From Closterium sp. Naga37s-1 (Eukaryota > Streptophyta > Zygnematophyceae > Desmidiales > Closteriaceae), in assembly GCA_947471745.1 (NCBI GenBank), contig CANJKZ010000092.1, positions 1,178,001 to 1,242,000 on the forward strand: a DNA stretch of 64,000 nt, given 5' to 3'. The notes under the pieces were generated by a model that saw only the letters and a list, made by a program, of their open reading frames with translations, did not search any database and was not told the origin of the DNA. Shown piece after piece: positions 42,005-51,612 of the stretch. Position 1 is the first letter of the stretch; each line of letters begins with the position of its first letter. The position numbers and the translations under genes are program-made.

Positions 42005-45000
42005 CCCCCCTTCACTCCTGACCGTAGCGGGCATTTGACCCGCTTGACTACCCCGCTGAGTTCGGAGCAGTGCTGGTACTGCTGACGCGGCAGTTTCTTC
42101 GTGAGGAAGTCTGCTGCCATGTCACCCGTTGGGCAGTATGTCAGATCAACCTTGCCTTTGTCAACTTCGTCCTTGACGAAGAAGTATCGCAGTGCGATGT
42201 GCTTGGTGCGGTTGACGAAGCCAGGTTTGTTCGCGATCCTGATCGCGCTCTGGTTGTCGCAGTGCAGGCGAAAGTTCGTTGAGGCCGGAACTTTCGCTTC
42301 TTGCAACAGCTCCTGAAGGTAGAGACCTTCGCGAGCAGCTGCTGCTGCGATGAATTCGGCTTCCGCCGATGACAGGGCAACCAACTCCTGCTTCTGAGAG
42401 TTCCAGGAGATGGGGCCGCTGGGCTCGAGGCGGAAGAGGAATCCTGTCCTGGACCGTCGATTGTCAGGATCAGCGGCGTGATCAGCATCCACGTAGCCGA
42501 CGAGACTGAAGGATGCGGTTGGGATGGTGGAGTAGCTGAGCCCGACAATGGGCGTGGAGATAAAGAATTGAAGGGCTCGCTGAAGATCTGAGAGGTTCTC
42601 AGCCGTTGGTTTGCGTGAGTATTGAGCCAACTGGCTTGCGATGTAGGAGAGGTCGGGCCTGCAGGTGACTGATGCGAAGAGCAGGCACCCCAACTGCTGC
42701 TGGTAAGTGTGAAGCCCAGCAGGGGACAGGGCTTTGTCGTCAGGCTTGTGGTTGGGTCCTGGAGTGCGGTAAGGGGTGGAGAGTGGTGCAGGCGCAGTGC
42801 TGAAGCGCTTGCTAAGCTCCTCCGCATACTTCGCTGCTGAGAGATGAATGGCTTCTGGCGCGTAAGTTATGTTGAGTCCGAGGAACTGCTTCACGTCGTG
42901 GTTGCAGGTGATATCGACGCGCCCTGCGAGACTCTTCTCGAATTGCTCCAGCAGTTCGTTGCTTGACCCTGTGTAAAGGAGGTCGTCGACGTAGACCGTG
43001 AGTAGGATGTATTCCCCGCGGAAATCGCGGCGATACATCCCGGGGTCGTGAGGCAGCTGCTTGAATCCGATTTCAAGCAGTATGTTGTGCAGGTACTGTT
43101 GCCAGAGCCTTGGTGCCTGTTTGATCCCGTAGAGGGACTTGCGCAACTGACAAACGCGTGGATCCCCGTCGCCGTATGTGTGTGGCTGCTCCACGTAGAT
43201 CACGGCGTCCACTAACGCGTACAGGAAGGCATTCTTCACGTCGATCTGCCGAAGTGGTAGGTGGCGTGCGGCTGCGATGGCGAGCAGAATTCTGACGGAA
43301 GTGTGACGACTGACCGGCGCAAATGTCTGGTCGAAATCAATCCCGTGCCTCTGATCGTAGCCGCGCACCACCCAGCGCGCCTTGAATCGCTCGATCGTTC
43401 CGTCAGCTCCCGTCTTCAGGCGGAAGACCCATTTGCCGGAGAGGATCCTTCTGCCCTTCACTGCTGCACGGTCGACGAGTACCCAAGTGTCGCGCGACTC
43501 AAGCGCCCGAATCTCCGCATCCATTGCTTCGCGCCACTCCTTGCTGTGTGGGCCTGTGAGAGCTTGTCGTGGGTTCTTAGGCTCGATGATGCGCGGAGCA
43601 GTGGAGACGGCAACGTGCAGTCCCAGGAGTTGAAGGCCAGTGGTGGTGCTGTCATGGCGATGTTGAGTGACGACTTCCTGCACGTCGTCATCGTCGCTTT
43701 CTGGTTCAGGCGGTGCTGGTGGTGCTGTGTCTCCGCCGCTTCCGCTTCCTCCTGCTGCGCCTCCTCCCGCTGTGCCTCCTGTTGCGCCCGCTCCTGCTTC
43801 TCCTGAATCATCGTCGTCGTCGTCGTCGTGGCGATCGCCCCTTGTGAACTCCCCTCCGGGATCCTGCTCCAGAATCGCTGCTGCAGCTTCGTCCTCAGGT
43901 GAAGCGTAGCTGTGGCCCTCGTTGGCGTAGACGCGGTTTGCGTTCGTCTGCTCGTCCTCACGGAATTGTTGTAGAAACAGCCGCTCGTAGAAGATAACGT
44001 CGTGCGCATTTTTGATTTTTTGGCTTAGGAGATCCAGGATGATCCATGCCTTGTGTTCGTGACTGATGCCGAGGTGGATTCCCCAGCGCGCGCGGCTCTT
44101 GAACTTCCCGATGGTTGACGTTGGCGGTCGGTATTGAACCATGCACCCCCAGACGCGGAGCATGGAGGTGTCCCCCTTTCTTCCCGTCCATTTCACATGC
44201 GGCGAGGAGTTGCCGGTGATTGCGGTGGTTGACAGCAGGTTGTGCACCCGCACAGCGTGGTGCATCGCGTAGGTCCAGTAGATCGGCGGGAGCTTCGCCT
44301 GCCTCATTAGCGCCCGCACCTTCGTCATGAGCGTGTGATTCGTGCGTTCTGCTACGCCCTGCTGCTGATGCGCGTAGGGGAGAGAGATGTGGTGCTCGAT
44401 CCCCTTTTGCGCGAGGAAATCCTGCAGCTCCTTGCTCCTGAACTCCGCTGCACCATCGGACTGCCAGATCTTCAATTTCTCCCCAGATTGCCGCTGCGCG
44501 TGTGCCAGCCACAGGCGGAATGCTTCGTAGGCTCTGCTGCGCGCTTCCACGTTTACGACCCATACGTGGCGCGTTCCGGCGTCGACGAAGGTGAGTGTGT
44601 AGAGCTCGTCGTTGATGCCGCAGTGACCTACGTTGAGGAAATCACTGTAAACCTTCTCCAGCTTGGCGTAGCGATTGGTCCCTGGTTCGAGTAGGGGGAA
44701 GGGCTGGTGACTCAGCGCGGCTTCGGGGCAGACGGTGCAGCTGCGCGGGTGAGTTCCTCCTCTCACTTCGGAGCCATCAGGGCGCAGCAGCGCGCCAGGT
44801 GCGAAGACGCCGGCTTCGATGCAGTTCTTCAGAGTCGTGCGCGAAGGGTGACCTAAGCGCTGATGCCAGATGGCGTCGTCGGCGCGGAATCCGGAGGTGC
44901 GCATGTAGCGCGCAAGTGCAGCTGCGGGGTCTTCGTCAGGTGCCGGTGCAGGTGTGGGAGCTGCTTCCTCATTCTCTTCTTCTTCCTCGTTCGCCGTCGT

Positions 45001-47925
45001 TAGCATGAGGGCGAGAAACTCTCTGTCGCGGATGATGGAGTAGGGGATGTTGGTTCCGGGGATCGTGCCGAGTACAAGTGTCGGTTCGCGCGGTTCAGGG
45101 GCAGGTCCGTAGACGGTGCGGCGCGGGGTGAGTGGTTCACTACCCCAGTCGATGGTGTCCCAGGGGTCACTACCTGAAGGGATGTCAGGGGGCGGAGGTC
45201 CTAATGCAGGGCGGCGCGGAGGGCGTCTGAGAGGGACAATAGGAGGTTCATCCTCAGCTTGCGCAGGTGCTGCTTCCGCTTCCCCCCTTTGTTCCTCGCG
45301 GAAGGCTCCCCAGCCGCTCGTTTCGCCGCCTTGTGTGGCGCCCCATTCGCCGGATGCGTCGCCCCAGCTGCTTGTTGCGGCACCCCAACCGCTTGTGTTG
45401 CTCGTTCCCCATCCGCTGGCGCTCCCCCACCCCCCTTCATTGGAGGCGCTCTCCTCGTCCTGCTCCCAGGCGAGCGTTCCGCGTGCCTCGGCGAGGCTCT
45501 TCTGACGAAGCTCTTCGGCTTCGTGTTGCGCCAATGCCTCCTCTTCCGAAGGTGAGAGTCGTTTCTTCGAATCGCGCCGGTGAGCGTATATCTCTGCCGC
45601 CTTCTTCTCGGTGTAGGGCCGAGGGTTCCCATGGGCGTCGAAGGTACCGACGCCGACGCCGCGGAGCATGCCTTGGAGATGCTGAGATGCGGGTCCGGGG
45701 AGAGGGTGTTCCGGTGTGCCGAAGACAACCCGCGTGGCTGTCTCATCGAGTTGGGAGAGGCCCTCCTCAGGCGGTGCGTCGCGCTCTGCTTCGAGAATGG
45801 CAGCAAGGCCGCGTCCGGCGATCGCGCTCGTCGAGGTCGTCGGTGTGTGGCAGTCCCTGCAGACGCCGTCAGGATCGGGGTCGTGTAGCGCCAGCTCGCG
45901 CGGGTGTGGGTGGTGCGGCACCCAGGGGCGCCCATCGGGGTGCTTCCAATCGCGGCGAAGGATGTGTTCGAAGCGTAGAGGGACGAGGTCGATTAACTTC
46001 TGCGAGTCGCCGCTGCAGTCGGGAATGTCGAAATCGAGAACGTATACGCCGTTCTCGGCGTGCGCCCGTCCGATCTGCTTGCGCGTTTTGTTCGGCATCG
46101 TGAAGTGGAGCAGGATGTCGCGCGTCTCGGGGTCGGTGCTGAGAATGACTCCGCAATCCAGGAGTTGCGCCGCCAAGAGTAGATTAAAGCGTAGGTTCTG
46201 CACAATCAACACGTCGTTAAGTGTGATGTGCGTTCGGCTTCCTCGTGCCTTGAGCACCACGATGCCTTGTGCGCTTGCGCGCAGCCGCGTGTTGTTCGCC
46301 ACTGTGACGTACGTGACTTCGGGGGTGGCGACGGCGTTGGATATGTAACGCTCGGAGCCCACCATGTGGTGCCCACAGCAGCTGTCCAGGTACCACTTGT
46401 TGTAGCGCCTGTTGTCGTTTCGCGCGAGCAGCGCCAGTCGCGGAGTGACGATGTGCGGGGTGTCGACCTTCAGAAATTGTTCGCGCGCGATCCAATCGAT
46501 TGGTGCCGGCCGCATATCAGGTACGTGCGGAGGGCTCTCAAGCAGCGGGACTGGCAAATTCCAGTCCTGGTTGTCGTCGTCGCTGTAGTCGTGACGCGTG
46601 CTGAACGGATTGTTGTTCGGGGACGCCTCGATTGGGTCAGGCGCCGTCTCCGGTGACAGCGAGCGCGCGCGCGGGCGACGAGAGCCGCTCGTCATGGTCA
46701 TGTTCCCCATGACATTGCGAACGGGGGCAGTCTTTGATGGCTGCTGCTGCTGCTGAGATGTTGGATTCAAGTTGCGCGGTGGGGGTTGATACCCCTGGGC
46801 GGGACGCGTGTCGTTCCTCGCGTCTTGTCGGCCGGACCAGTTGCTCGGATTGGTCTGGCGGGGACGAGATCGATGCTTGCATCGATCCGCCAAGTGCCCG
46901 AAATTTCTGCAGATTTTGCAGTAGAGGCGCCGCGGCCGTCGTTCTTCTGTGTTGTCGGCGAAGAATGCGAGGCGCTCCCTTTCTCGTCGCGGCGCTGGTC
47001 GCTGCTGGTCCATATCCCTTTGTTCGACAAGAAGGGCGGCGCAAAGGGCGGCCTCCGAGATGACCCCCTGCTGTCGAAGGAGCGCCTTGCAGGGCCGCCA
47101 CTCTGGGCCTAGCCCTTGGAGCACGATGTTGACGAAGATTTCTTCAGAAATCGTGCTCCCCAATTTCGCGATTTGATCGCGTAAGCTTCGACAGCGATTC
47201 AGGTAGCTGTTGGCCTTCTCTCCCGGTGCCATCTTTGTCTCCAGTAGCTGCTGGAGCAGGCGGCTCGACGACACTGAGTCCTTGGGTTGGTACACACCGT
47301 TTAGGTGGCGCCAGGCGTTGAGGGCGGGAGCAGGAGAAGTCTTGTATGAGCGAATGCTCAATTGCTCCGTCGGCGACATATTCCGCAGAAGAACCCCATA
47401 CGCCATCAGGGACTCGTTGTAGTACTTGGTCTTTGCGTCGTCAGTGTCCTCCGTAGGGCCCGAGTAGCTCCCGTCGAAGTAATGATAAATCTGCGCGTTT
47501 TGCAGCAGCAGCTCCAGCTCGAAGCTCCAAGTATAGAAGTCTCTGCCATCAAAGCACACACTTGTCTTTATTTTTGATATGCTCAAAAACCTTGATTGCG
47601 CAGAGAGAACTGCTTCATCGCTGGGACAGGGAGTCTTGGGTGTTGAGCCGTTTGTGTCAAGCGAGAAGCCTTGCGGGGCGGAGTTCTGGCCGTTTGACGC
47701 CGGTTGAGTGGGTTGGGAGGAAGTTCCCGCGTCGCCGTTCCGCAATGTCTGGAGTCCTTGCTCCAGGCTCGTGAGTCGCTGAAGCAGTTGTGCGAGGACG
47801 ACGGAAGGGATCGTCGTCGTTTCCTCGCTTGTCGCAGCCAGGTTGGGCTGCGCTTCAGCCGTCAGATTCGTCTGACCTCCAGATCCTCCGGCCATTCTTA
47901 CACGTGATCGTGTGCCGGACGCCAC
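41986..47925 (-). CDS. Copia Gag-Pol polyprotein, 1,979 residues, intact
   Basis: A single frame from ATG 47925. Domains by residue: Gag (about 100-310); zinc knuckle CKICRNFGHLADRC (about 334-347); protease with WYLDSCCGHHM (about 510), where the usual DSG reads DSC; an unusual insert of about 350 residues (650-1010) that is acidic and contains a WG/GW-rich block; integrase zinc finger IWHQRLGHPS...CTVC (about 1018-1060); integrase core with FVDAGT (about 1113), WQSDGAAEF and HQQQGVAERTN; an acidic DDDDDD linker; reverse transcriptase KWVFRLKTGADG...YVDDLLYTG (about 1645); RNase H GYVDADHAADP...SSAEAEF...CDNQSAIRIANKPG (to about 1950). Element A is a damaged relative. No frameshift between Gag and Pol, as usual in copia. 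Confidence 0.95.
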   Translation of the reverse strand: MASGTRSRVRMAGGSGGQTNLTAEAQPNLAATSEETTTIPSVVLAQLLQRLTSLEQGLQTLRNGDAGTSSQPTQPASNGQNSAPQGFSLDTNGSTPKTPCPSDEAVLSAQSRFLSISKIKTSVCFDGRDFYTWSFELELLLQNAQIYHYFDGSYSGPTEDTDDAKTKYYNESLMAYGVLLRNMSPTEQLSIRSYKTSPAPALNAWRHLNGVYQPKDSVSSSRLLQQLLETKMAPGEKANSYLNRCRSLRDQIAKLGSTISEEIFVNIVLQGLGPEWRPCKALLRQQGVISEAALCAALLVEQRDMDQQRPAPRRERERLAFFADNTEERRPRRLYCKICRNFGHLADRCKHRSRPRQTNPSNWSGRQDARNDTRPAQGYQPPPRNLNPTSQQQQQPSKTAPVRNVMGNMTMTSGSRRPRARSLSPETAPDPIEASPNNNPFSTRHDYSDDDNQDWNLPVPLLESPPHVPDMRPAPIDWIAREQFLKVDTPHIVTPRLALLARNDNRRYNKWYLDSCCGHHMVGSERYISNAVATPEVTYVTVANNTRLRASAQGIVVLKARGSRTHITLNDVLIVQNLRFNLLLAAQLLDCGVILSTDPETRDILLHFTMPNKTRKQIGRAHAENGVYVLDFDIPDCSGDSQKLIDLVPLRFEHILRRDWKHPDGRPWVPHHPHPRELALHDPDPDGVCRDCHTPTTSTSAIAGRGLAAILEAERDAPPEEGLSQLDETATRVVFGTPEHPLPGPASQHLQGMLRGVGVGTFDAHGNPRPYTEKKAAEIYAHRRDSKKRLSPSEEEALAQHEAEELRQKSLAEARGTLAWEQDEESASNEGGWGSASGWGTSNTSGWGAATSSWGDASGEWGATQGGETSGWGAFREEQRGEAEAAPAQAEDEPPIVPLRRPPRRPALGPPPPDIPSGSDPWDTIDWGSEPLTPRRTVYGPAPEPREPTLVLGTIPGTNIPYSIIRDREFLALMLTTANEEEEENEEAAPTPAPAPDEDPAAALARYMRTSGFRADDAIWHQRLGHPSRTTLKNCIEAGVFAPGALLRPDGSEVRGGTHPRSCTVCPEAALSHQPFPLLEPGTNRYAKLEKVYSDFLNVGHCGINDELYTLTFVDAGTRHVWVVNVEARSRAYEAFRLWLAHAQRQSGEKLKIWQSDGAAEFRSKELQDFLAQKGIEHHISLPYAHQQQGVAERTNHTLMTKVRALMRQAKLPPIYWTYAMHHAVRVHNLLSTTAITGNSSPHVKWTGRKGDTSMLRVWGCMVQYRPPTSTIGKFKSRARWGIHLGISHEHKAWIILDLLSQKIKNAHDVIFYERLFLQQFREDEQTNANRVYANEGHSYASPEDEAAAAILEQDPGGEFTRGDRHDDDDDDDSGEAGAGATGGTAGGGAAGGSGSGGDTAPPAPPEPESDDDDVQEVVTQHRHDSTTTGLQLLGLHVAVSTAPRIIEPKNPRQALTGPHSKEWREAMDAEIRALESRDTWVLVDRAAVKGRRILSGKWVFRLKTGADGTIERFKARWVVRGYDQRHGIDFDQTFAPVSRHTSVRILLAIAAARHLPLRQIDVKNAFLYALVDAVIYVEQPHTYGDGDPRVCQLRKSLYGIKQAPRLWQQYLHNILLEIGFKQLPHDPGMYRRDFRGEYILLTVYVDDLLYTGSSNELLEQFEKSLAGRVDITCNHDVKQFLGLNITYAPEAIHLSAAKYAEELSKRFSTAPAPLSTPYRTPGPNHKPDDKALSPAGLHTYQQQLGCLLFASVTCRPDLSYIASQLAQYSRKPTAENLSDLQRALQFFISTPIVGLSYSTIPTASFSLVGYVDADHAADPDNRRSRTGFLFRLEPSGPISWNSQKQELVALSSAEAEFIAAAAAREGLYLQELLQEAKVPASTNFRLHCDNQSAIRIANKPGFVNRTKHIALRYFFVKDEVDKGKVDLTYCPTGDMAADFLTKKLPRQQYQHCSELSGVVKRVKCPLRSGVKGGVTNSG
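45285..45445 (-). other. WG/GW-rich block in the element E polyprotein
   Basis: Within the insert between protease and integrase the minus frame has six WG dipeptides in about 45 residues (GGWGS, SGWGT, SGWGA, SSWGD, GEWGA, SGWGA), followed by a seventh (DWGSE) near 45150. The context is rich in Ser, Thr, Gly, Glu and Asp. This composition is that of Argonaute-hook domains of plant NRPE1 and SPT5-like proteins (established for those proteins); a function here is inference. Confidence 0.6.
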
Positions 47926-47976
47926 TTTCCGAATGTCGCAGGTTGTGCGAAGGATTCCTGAGTCGCTCTCATACCA

Positions 47977-48417
47977 TGCTGCGATCAGAAGTTGATCGTA
48001 TCCAGGATCACCTCAGGAAGGTTCGCACACTTCTAATCTAGTGGTGGTGGGCCCTTGACCTCAATAGCAGAGTGAATGTAAATGCTTGAGATAATAAAAA
48101 CATGCAGTACAAGGAATATAAATAAGAGTACAGGGGAATGCGAAACGACCTAGCTAGCCATGTACTCTAAGGGGTACATTCCCTTATTACAGCGAAATCC
48201 AACCGTGCGACTCCGGGTGGTTACGGAACTGTTCGGGAGGAATCCTCGCCACTGCTGCTGCCTGATGCTGTCTGCCCGACGGTCCAGATGCTCCTCGTAA
48301 CCGTCTGTCCCTTCGCATTACTTCTGCCCTTTTGTCTTCACTCTCGATGCTGCGTGCTTCGGCTTCGCTATGGTGAGGAGTGATCAATAGTGTTTTCACT
48401 AACCACTATTCGTAACA
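47977..48417 (-). repeat. 5' LTR of copia element E
   Basis: 441 bp; followed by the right TSD copy GGTTG (48418-48422). Confidence 0.93.
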
Positions 48418-48422
48418 GGTTG

Positions 48423-49076
48423 ATCCACTGATAGATACGTGTAAAACAATATAATTTAAATTATATACGAATGACTTATAATGCCAGGAAAATGTCTGGT
48501 TTTTTCGAATACTTACTTGCATTTCAGCATAATTCTCTATATACTGGACACATTGCTATTTAGAAAAAAATAAGGTGTAAACCATTGCCTCAACGTATGG
48601 TCATAGAGTATCATGTGAAGACCAAGTTCTATATACAGGACCAATATTTTTTCCAGCTCATCCTGCTCCTGGCAAAGAATATGATGACCAGGTAAAGTAC
48701 CTGAGACATCTAATAAAGAGTTATAGGCTCCATGTCTCGCACAAATGGCAGCTTGCGTGTGCGAACAAAGCTCAGTATTTCGCAAATGTCGCCTGAATTT
48801 GCAACCAGCACTGTGGACAGCCCTTGAGGCTAGCTTCCCCAGATTTCTCCGCCGTCCCTTGGACAAATTTCGACCTGAGCCTCCCCTAGAACTTCACTCG
48901 TCACCCCTTCATCTATATTTCTTGACCACCGCGGAGAACGGCGTTGACAGTCGGGGATGGCTGATCCTACAGAGTCTTTTGCAGCCGCCATGAGGTGCCA
49001 GGGCCGGCGCCTACTAAGAACAAAGTGGCTCCAGCCGCTCCAAATCGCGTCAACCGCGTCGAATCGTTCGCGCGGT
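48423..49076. other. Intergenic, 5' flank of the second Root_cap gene
   Basis: AT-rich near element E, GC-rich toward 49000. No gene seen. Confidence 0.45.
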
Positions 49077-49084
49077 ATAAATAC
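49077..49084 (+). promoter_or_regulatory. TATA box of the second Root_cap gene
   Basis: TATAAATA in a GC-rich setting, 192 bp before the ATG at 49276. The position suits a transcript start near 49110 and a 5' leader of about 165 nt. Confidence 0.6.
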
Positions 49085-49275
49085 CGTTCGACCCGCCAGA
49101 CTCATCATCGATCAAGCCTGCATCGAGATTCACGTCGACGTATCTGCTTCCTCGCTCGATACTCTTCCCGATTCAAACCACTTGGATTCTTCCTTTCCAC
49201 CTCTCTCACATCACACCAAAGTAGGCAAACGGCTCTACAGACCTCCCCCTTAGCCTCCCAACTCCAACGCAGGTC

Positions 49276-51079
49276 ATGGCTCGTTCGTACCTCCCCCTCC
49301 TCCTCCTCGCCACTCTCCTCGTCGCTATAGCAGCATCGTCAGCAGCTGAAGCAGCAGTAGCAGTGAGCATCAGGGGAAGCGCCAGCGCCGCGGCAAGCGC
49401 TGCGGTTCGCACCGGCGCCGCTGCCAGCAGGCGCGCAGGGCGCGGGTTCGGATTAGGTCTGGGCGTCAGCGGATGCATCTCGGTCGGAATCGGCATCGGC
49501 GGCGGTCGCGGCGGCAGCAACGGACGGCCTTGCAACGACAATCGGGGCGGCAGTAGCGGCGGTGGCTCCTCAGGCGGCTCCTCAGGTGGTTCTTCAGGTG
49601 GTTCACCAGCATGTGACCGTGGCAAGTGTGACGATAACGCGGGGTCGCTGGACTACTGGCGAATCCCAGAGCACAGCGAGTGCGCGAGCATAGCAGCAGC
49701 GACGGGAGGCGTGACAGTGCCTGTGGAGGCGGATAAGGCGTGGTGCGTGGGGGGTAGCGACACGGAGATCTTATACGCGAGGGACTGCTGCGATCTGTGC
49801 AAGAGCACCAATGCCACTACCTCTGGCGATCCCTTCAACTGCCGCTTCTGGGTGCACGTCCCGTGAGTAGCACATTCCGTTAGTACCACATAAAAATCCA
49901 TTAGTAGAACATCCCATTAGTACACCCGCGCAAGGTCCTTTACCTTCACTTTCTGCGCTGCCTTCTTGTTTTTTTCTGGGATCAGGTGTATCTACTTGAA
50001 CACATCTCTTTTTCCTTTCGTTTCTATGACATCCTTTTTTTATTTCCGCCGTCCATCAACTCTATTTTCCTACGTTTGCAGCTTCCCTCTCCCCTCCATC
50101 CTCCCTCACCACTCCCTTCCCCTCAAACTGCACCATTGTTTTGCTCTTCAGATCCAACGGCTCCTGTGTTCTGATCCCAGCAATCGACCGTCTCCACCCC
50201 ATCAAAGTCAACCAAACCAGCGCAACCAGTGGGCTCAAGGTTCGCATTGGCAAGCGATGCCCCGCCGCGCAGAATGACCCGCACTTTCTGGGCGCGCACG
50301 GCACGCGGTTCGACTTCAACGGGCTGCCCGAGAAGAACTTCTGCCTGTACACGGACCGCGCGGTGCACGTGAACATGGGCATGCGCGGGTACCTCGACTC
50401 GCGCTCCACGCTTAACTCTCACGCCCTCGTTGTCAACGGCTCCGCCGTGCGCACCTGGATCCGCCAGCTCGCAGTCATGTGGACCGACGACCGCGCCAAC
50501 AACGACAACACCGTGTCAGCCAAGCCCGCCTCCCACTCGCTGCTGCTCACGGCGCGCGACGGCAAGGAGCAGCTCCGCGGCGAGTCTGGGTTCCTCGCTT
50601 CGGCGGAGCTCGACGGCACGCCTCTCCCCCGCCTTGCTCCCGGTGAGATGCGCAGCCTGGCCGGCGGCAAGGTGCTTGTGGAGTTTGTGGGAGAGGAGAA
50701 GACCGGGCCATACGACGTGGACCACTACTACCTGAGCATCAAGGGGCTCCTGGAGTTGGACCTCAAGCTGCGCCCTGCGCACCCTCTGCTGCAGACACCT
50801 GACGACGCCCAGGTGCACATCAACGTGATGTTTCAGGAGGCGAGTCCTAGCAGCAGCGTGCACGGCGTGATGGGGCAGACGTACCGCAGCGGCAGGGATG
50901 CGCGCACGGTGGAGTTCTCTCGGCTCGCTGCCATGCTGCACCACCCCGTGTCCGCCGATGGCGCGGAGGGCAAGGGCTTCCTGGACGGGCAGGTCAAGGA
51001 CTATGAGACCAGCGCCGTCACCGCCACTGACTGCCGCTTCTCCGCCTTCAACGGCCAGAGGCTGCCCGTTTCTGCTTAG
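49276..51079 (+). CDS. Root_cap/LEA-related secreted protein, 504 residues
   Basis: Two exons, 49276-49862 and 50152-51079, joined by a GTGAGT...TTCAG intron, phase 2. It starts with a signal peptide (MARSYLPLLLLATLLVAIAA), followed by an Ala/Gly-rich region with GGSSGGSSGG repeats. A Cys-rich domain follows (ACDRGKCDDN, DYWRIPEHSEC, RDCCDLCKS, NCRFWVHVP, SNGSCVLIP). Exon 2 has the family core: [49 protein letters not shown], then the Root_cap domain with [11 protein letters not shown] and TATDCRFSAFNG at the end. Root_cap proteins of seed plants are secreted and linked to root cap or LEA-type expression; the role in an alga is unknown. It is the intact paralogue of the gene at 25833-28387: core and intron positions match, while the N-terminal linker differs completely. 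Confidence 0.88.
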
Positions 51080-51151
51080 AATGTTGTAGGGGCTATATGC
51101 TTCTGTCAGGTGAATTAAGGGGGGTTGGGGGGAGTGGGCTGTGGTCGGGAA

Positions 51152-51234
51152 GGGATTATGAGACCAGCGCCGTCACCGCCACTGACTGCCTCTACTCCGC
51201 CTTCAACGGTCAGGAGCTCCCTGTCTTGCTGTAG
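51152..51234 (+). repeat. Copy of the Root_cap C-terminal coding end in the 3' flank
   Basis: Repeats the last 27 codons of the upstream gene ([21 protein letters not shown]) in an open frame ending in TAG. It begins 72 bp after the real stop codon. It has no start and is probably a decayed tandem duplication; it could lie in the 3' UTR. Confidence 0.85.
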
Positions 51235-51612
51235 AGCAGAGGGCAGGAGATGCCCCTGGCAGCTGCGTTGAAGGTGATGGGACGGGTGGTGGTTTGGTGG
51301 TGCAGTATTGTGGAGTAGGGTTTGTTTGGTGGTGTGCATGTGTGGTTATGTGGGGTTACTTACTCGGTACTTTGGGAGCATATGGTGGAATGCCCAGGAG
51401 GGTGTGGTGTGGGGATGTGTATGGATGCTGTGAGTGGCTGCAAGATTGTACAGCAGGGAGATGTTCTCGCTTCCTGTTGTAGGCTCTTACAACCACTAGA
51501 AGTGATGCTTGGATGTACAATTCAAGTATTTATTGGTATGCACCCTTTACCTTTATTCGCAACAGAGGCTTGCAACGAGGTGTTGCAAGAAAGCTATGCG
51601 CTGCTACTCTTA
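51235..51612. other. Intergenic region between convergent genes
   Basis: 3' flanks of the Root_cap gene (+) and the subtilase (minus), G/T-rich on the + strand. No gene seen. Confidence 0.5.

Larger units (their letters stand above)
41564..48417 (-). mobile_element. Copia element E, complete and young
   Basis: 6,854 bp. Two 441-bp LTRs (41564-42004 and 47977-48417; TGTTACGAAT...GCAGCA on the minus strand) differ at about six positions (1.4%). Perfect TSD GGTTG (41559-41563 and 48418-48422). PBS TGGTATGAGAGCGA sits next to the right LTR on the minus strand; polypurine tract AGTGAAGGGGGG sits next to the left. One uninterrupted Gag-Pol frame fills the interior, so the element may still be autonomous. 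Confidence 0.95.
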
